DNA of 64,000 nucleotides. It comes from Candidatus Chloroploca sp. Khr17 (GTDB taxonomy: Bacteria; Chloroflexota; Chloroflexia; Chloroflexales; Chloroflexaceae). Positions 61,647 to 64,000 of this stretch are shown piece by piece (position 1 is the stretch's first letter; each line of letters begins with the position of its first letter). The position numbers were made by a program, and so were the translations under genes. The DNA lies in contig NZ_RYFF01000028.1 of NCBI RefSeq assembly GCF_004138165.1, positions 1 to 64,000 on the forward strand. The letters run 5' to 3'. The notes under the pieces were generated by a model. It worked only from the letters and a program-made list of their open reading frames with translations, did not search any database and was not told the origin of the DNA.

Positions 61647-62462
61647 TTAACTCCTGCCTCTTGGCTCAGATGTCAAGTCTTGCAGCGCAGCCGACAGATC
61701 GAAACAGGCTGCCGTTGTCGGGGTCAAGGGTGTGACCGAAACATACCCCTCGCGAACCGCGCCATCGTCGCTCGAGGGGGCAAACGCAGGCACCCGCTCA
61801 CGCACAAACCGTATGCCAAGATGGCGCTCTTCGGGAGTATCAACGGGTACGGCGACATCTAATTCAACCACATCGCCATAGAAAAAAGCCGACAACTCCG
61901 TCTGGCGAAACCCACGTACATCAGCCAGGTCATGCACGTGGGGCACGTTGACATTCAGTACCAGTGGCCCTTGCCCACGGACACGCTCAAGCAACGGAAA
62001 GGTCTGCACCGCCGCCCACGTCGCGGTTGCCCAGGGCATCGGTGCGTCACCGATGAACATCTGCGAAACCGCCAGAGCGGGCATGCCCCAGAAGGCCGCA
62101 AACATCGCCGCGCCAACTGTGCCACTCAGCAAGACATTGGTACCTGTATTGAGCCCACGGTTGATTCCCGAGACGACCACGTCAGGGCCATCACCAGGGA
62201 AAGCTCGTACTCCGGCGAGCACACAACCGACTGGTGTGCTATTCACTGTGTACGCCGCAATACCAGCGTATTCAGGGGCAAGGGGTTGCGCAGGCTTCAT
62301 CGTCAACTCGCGCTGCATCGGCAACGCCATACTCGTCCCGCTCTGCTCAACCTCAGGGGCCACAATCGTGACGCTGCCCAAGCCGGCATCACGCAGGGCC
62401 GCAGCGAGCATCCACAGACCGACGCTCGCGATGCCATCATCATTCACCACCAGTATCTGCAT
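61647..62462 (-). CDS. surE: 5'/3'-nucleotidase SurE
   Basis: A 271-residue metal-dependent nucleoside monophosphatase. 'MQILVVNDDGIASVGLWMLA' holds the Asp-Asp metal ligands (D8, D9). 'VVAPEVEQSGTSMALP' contains the conserved Q-S-G-x-S. 'VVVSGINRGLNTGTNVLLSG' contains the S-G-I-N-x-G and N-x3-S-G-T-V-G motifs. The ATG at 62462 follows GGAGGGCA. It may act in stress survival and nucleotide salvage. Confidence 0.96.
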   Translation of the reverse strand: MQILVVNDDGIASVGLWMLAAALRDAGLGSVTIVAPEVEQSGTSMALPMQRELTMKPAQPLAPEYAGIAAYTVNSTPVGCVLAGVRAFPGDGPDVVVSGINRGLNTGTNVLLSGTVGAAMFAAFWGMPALAVSQMFIGDAPMPWATATWAAVQTFPLLERVRGQGPLVLNVNVPHVHDLADVRGFRQTELSAFFYGDVVELDVAVPVDTPEERHLGIRFVRERVPAFAPSSDDGAVREGYVSVTPLTPTTAACFDLSAALQDLTSEPRGRS

Positions 62463-62567
62463 TGCCCTCCGCTCCTTCTGGTGAAGAAAAAACAAAATGC
62501 ACGCCAAGGTAGCACCTCGGCGTGAACCTCTTCCTATAATACCGCGTTCTGTCTGTAAGCGCTACTA

Positions 62568-62596
62568 TTGCCTCAAAGAGATCGGCATGCTATACT
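62568..62596 (+). promoter_or_regulatory. Promoter of the DtxR-family gene
   Basis: TTGCCT (62568-62573), a 17-nt spacer and TATACT (62591-62596), about 150 nt before the ATG at 62749. Confidence 0.7.
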
Positions 62597-62748
62597 AAAA
62601 GTAGTTTGAAGCCGAAACACTACAGCGCGAGCGATCCCTCCGCTCTGGCTACCGGCATCGATCCAGGCGGGCATATGTGCAGGCTGTGGAAGCTGTCGAT
62701 CCGCAGATGAGTCAAGTATTCGGCACGCACCGCTGGAAGGAAGCAATT

Positions 62749-63474
62749 ATGGGAGATCCTGCGATGGCGAAACGTGCGCATCAGCGCACGCGCACGTTAG
62801 CCAGTTCTGGCGGGCCGACTGATAAAGAGCGCGACTATCTCGAGCTTATTTATGCACTCACCCAGAGTGATGAGCCCGTCATTGCCGCTTCACTCGGTCG
62901 TCGGCTTGGCGTGCAACCGCCCACGGTGAGCCACGCGCTCCAACAACTGGTTGACAAGGGCTTCATTCTGCGTGACGAACGCAACCAGATCACCCTCACG
63001 AGCCAGGGCCAGAAACTGGCCGAAGAGATTGTCCAGCGCCAGCGGGTGCTTGAACACTTTCTCGCGAGTGTGGTCGGCATCCCCTGGCATCTGCTCTATG
63101 TTGAAGCCGCCCGCCTTGAGCGCGTGCTCTCGCCCATTCTGGCCGAGCGCGTTTTTAGCCTCGTTGGGCCAGTGACGAGCTGCCCACACGGTAACCCCAT
63201 CCCAGGGCGCAGTCAGACCTACGTTGGTGATGTACGGCTTGATACGGCCACTGTCGGTACGATGTTTACGATCCAGCGCATTGCTGAAGAAGCTGAAGCT
63301 CAGGTTGATCTGATGCGTTACCTCGAACTCAACAGCCTCACCCCCGGAACCCAGTGTTTCATCCCCGATACGTCACCGGTTTATGGCGTCACGTTACGGC
63401 GCTGCAACCAGAATATCACCGTCTCACCCGAGGTAGCCGCCGTCGTCTGGGGTGACAGTGCCTTGATTACATGA
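62749..63474 (+). CDS. DtxR/MntR-family metal-dependent regulator
   Basis: A 241-residue protein from the ATG at 62749, with AAGGAAG upstream. The winged helix (about 25-80) has 'DYLELIYALTQSDEPVIAAS' and 'GVQPPTVSHALQQLVDKGFI'. The dimerisation/metal domain has 'EEIVQRQRVLEHFLASVVGI' and E-x2-R-L-E (VEAARLERVLSPILAERV), then 'SCPHGNPIPG', the conserved C-P-H-G-x-P-I-P signature whose Cys and His bind metal. A C-terminal FeoA/SH3-like domain is present. It probably senses Fe2+ or Mn2+ and represses uptake genes, none of which lie in the window. Confidence 0.93.
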   Translation: MGDPAMAKRAHQRTRTLASSGGPTDKERDYLELIYALTQSDEPVIAASLGRRLGVQPPTVSHALQQLVDKGFILRDERNQITLTSQGQKLAEEIVQRQRVLEHFLASVVGIPWHLLYVEAARLERVLSPILAERVFSLVGPVTSCPHGNPIPGRSQTYVGDVRLDTATVGTMFTIQRIAEEAEAQVDLMRYLELNSLTPGTQCFIPDTSPVYGVTLRRCNQNITVSPEVAAVVWGDSALIT

Positions 63475-63486
63475 ACAATTTCAGAT

Positions 63487-63523
63487 GGTTCGGTTGGGGC
63501 AGCAAAGCTGCCCCAACCGAACC
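63487..63523. terminator. Bidirectional terminator
   Basis: GGTTCGGTTGGGGCAGC-AAA-GCTGCCCCAACCGAACC is a perfect 17-bp stem with a 3-nt loop between convergent genes. Confidence 0.92.
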
Positions 63524-63531
63524 ACCAAAAC

Positions 63532-63735
63532 TTATTTACGCGAGCCGGTGCGAATGCCGAACGGCAGGTAGAGTGGGCAGAAGCTGATCACACTCGTTGC
63601 GACAAAGACCACGGCCAGGATGCCGAGGATAATTGCCAGCCAACCGCTGATCTGACCAGTGACAATTAAGAGACCAACAACAACCGCTAGCGCGACCCGA
63701 ATTCCACGATCAATCGTTCCCATATTCTGTTGCAT
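63532..63735 (-). CDS. DUF2892 small membrane protein
   Basis: A 67-residue protein from the ATG at 63735, with AGGAG 7 nt upstream. The start 'MQQNMGTIDRGIRVALAVVV' and end 'ISFCPLYLPFGIRTGSRK' match the DUF2892 family (N-x-G-x-x-D-R...C-P-x-Y), with two membrane helices. Members are often linked to rhodanese and sulfur or redox genes. Its promoter carries a Fnr/Crp-like palindrome and a Crp/Fnr-type regulator gene lies immediately upstream. Confidence 0.88.
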   Translation of the reverse strand: MQQNMGTIDRGIRVALAVVVGLLIVTGQISGWLAIILGILAVVFVATSVISFCPLYLPFGIRTGSRK

Positions 63736-63772
63736 CAACGTGCTCCTTCTCTTTTGTATGCTTGTGAGGATG

Positions 63773-63814
63773 AGTATACACCCACGCCTCCTCATCTGTC
63801 AGTGACAATGTCAC
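63773..63814 (-). promoter_or_regulatory. Promoter with Crp/Fnr-type palindrome near -42
   Basis: On the minus strand, CTGACA (63802-63797), an 18-nt spacer and TATACT (63778-63773). The palindrome GTGAC-ATT-GTCAC (63814-63802) is centred about 42 nt before the expected transcription start, the class II activator position. Confidence 0.55.
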
Positions 63815-63867
63815 CGAAGGAGCCCCATTCCGCAGATTCGTTGGCCTTGCGCCGATGCTCATCTTCC

Positions 63868-64000
63868 TCAATTCGCCTCAGCCCGTTCGGCCAGGGCCTG
63901 GCGATCAAGAATCGTCACACTCCCCCGGGCGACCCGAACCATGCGGTCGTCAACAAAATCGGCCAGAATACGACTAACGACCTCACGCGAGGTGCCAAGC
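63868..64000 (-). CDS. Crp/Fnr-family regulator, C-terminal HTH (5' end outside window)
   Basis: Forty-three complete codons to a TGA at 63870-63868. They read LGTSREVVSRILADFVDDRM, then VRVARGSVTILDRQALAERA. The first part is the recognition helix of Crp/Fnr proteins (G-T/R-x-x-E-x-V/T-S-R) and the rest the wing and end helix. The sensor domain is off the window, so ligand or cluster type is unknown. It is upstream of and co-directional with the DUF2892 gene. Confidence 0.8.
   Translation of the reverse strand, partial: LGTSREVVSRILADFVDDRMVRVARGSVTILDRQALAERAEAN

Overview
The window looks like a GC-rich Chloroflexota genome, most likely a filamentous Chloroflexales (Oscillochloris/Chloroploca-like). 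This is inferred from gene content and style: TIR-like/WD40 proteins, lamin-tail surface proteins with Thr/Pro linkers, many dispersed 'GACGCAAAGGCGCAAAG' and palindromic repeats, and an Hdr-Mvh hydrogenase module beside a CoA-disulfide reductase. No rRNA or tRNA gene was seen.

Layout. 1-4.9 kb: minus-strand surface/envelope genes, a partial multi-lamin-tail-domain protein and two paralogous TPR-TM-beta proteins, behind one clear sigma70-type promoter. 5-16.8 kb: an XRE regulator divergent from a methyltransferase, a hotdog thioesterase, a TIR-like/WD40 protein, a GNAT acetyltransferase, a large membrane protein whose 5' end is overrun by repeats, proline-catabolic P5C dehydrogenase, a degenerate S41 peptidase and a MOSC protein. 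17-25 kb: a tight operon hdrC-hdrB-hdrA-mvhD-mvhG-mvhA-maturation protease-cNMP-binding protein, which should couple H2 oxidation/production to ferredoxin and a disulfide by flavin-based electron bifurcation. It ends at a strong bidirectional terminator shared with a CoA-disulfide reductase-like gene. 26.7-36.6 kb: haemolysin-III-like protein, ParB-like/USP fusion, V4R protein, tungsten-type aldehyde:ferredoxin oxidoreductase with a long structured leader, MoaD, an MFS transporter, a class III signal-peptide (pilin-like) protein and a CPBP protease.

36.6-54.9 kb: a type I-D CRISPR-Cas island. The array has 81 repeats and 80 spacers and is transcribed on the minus strand from a leader at 42687-42893. 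It is followed upstream by cas2, cas1, cas4, cas6, cas3', csc1 (cas5d), csc2 (cas7d), cas10d and a WYL regulator. Two things stand out. First, a 49-codon remnant that looks like the N-terminus of another cas3' lies just upstream of cas10d, where I-D cas3' normally sits, while the intact cas3' sits between csc1 and cas6. Second, the island is bracketed by 57-bp direct repeats (55/57 identical): one copy is inside the intact SLC13 transporter gene at 54968 and the other is an orphan fragment at 36627.

54.9-64 kb: SLC13 permease, mnmE, an O-antigen-ligase-like protein, SURF1, a 41-bp tandem repeat, an inositol-monophosphatase-like gene, surE, a DtxR-family regulator, a DUF2892 protein and the end of a Crp/Fnr regulator.

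All gene identities come from reading protein motifs by eye; no database search was run.
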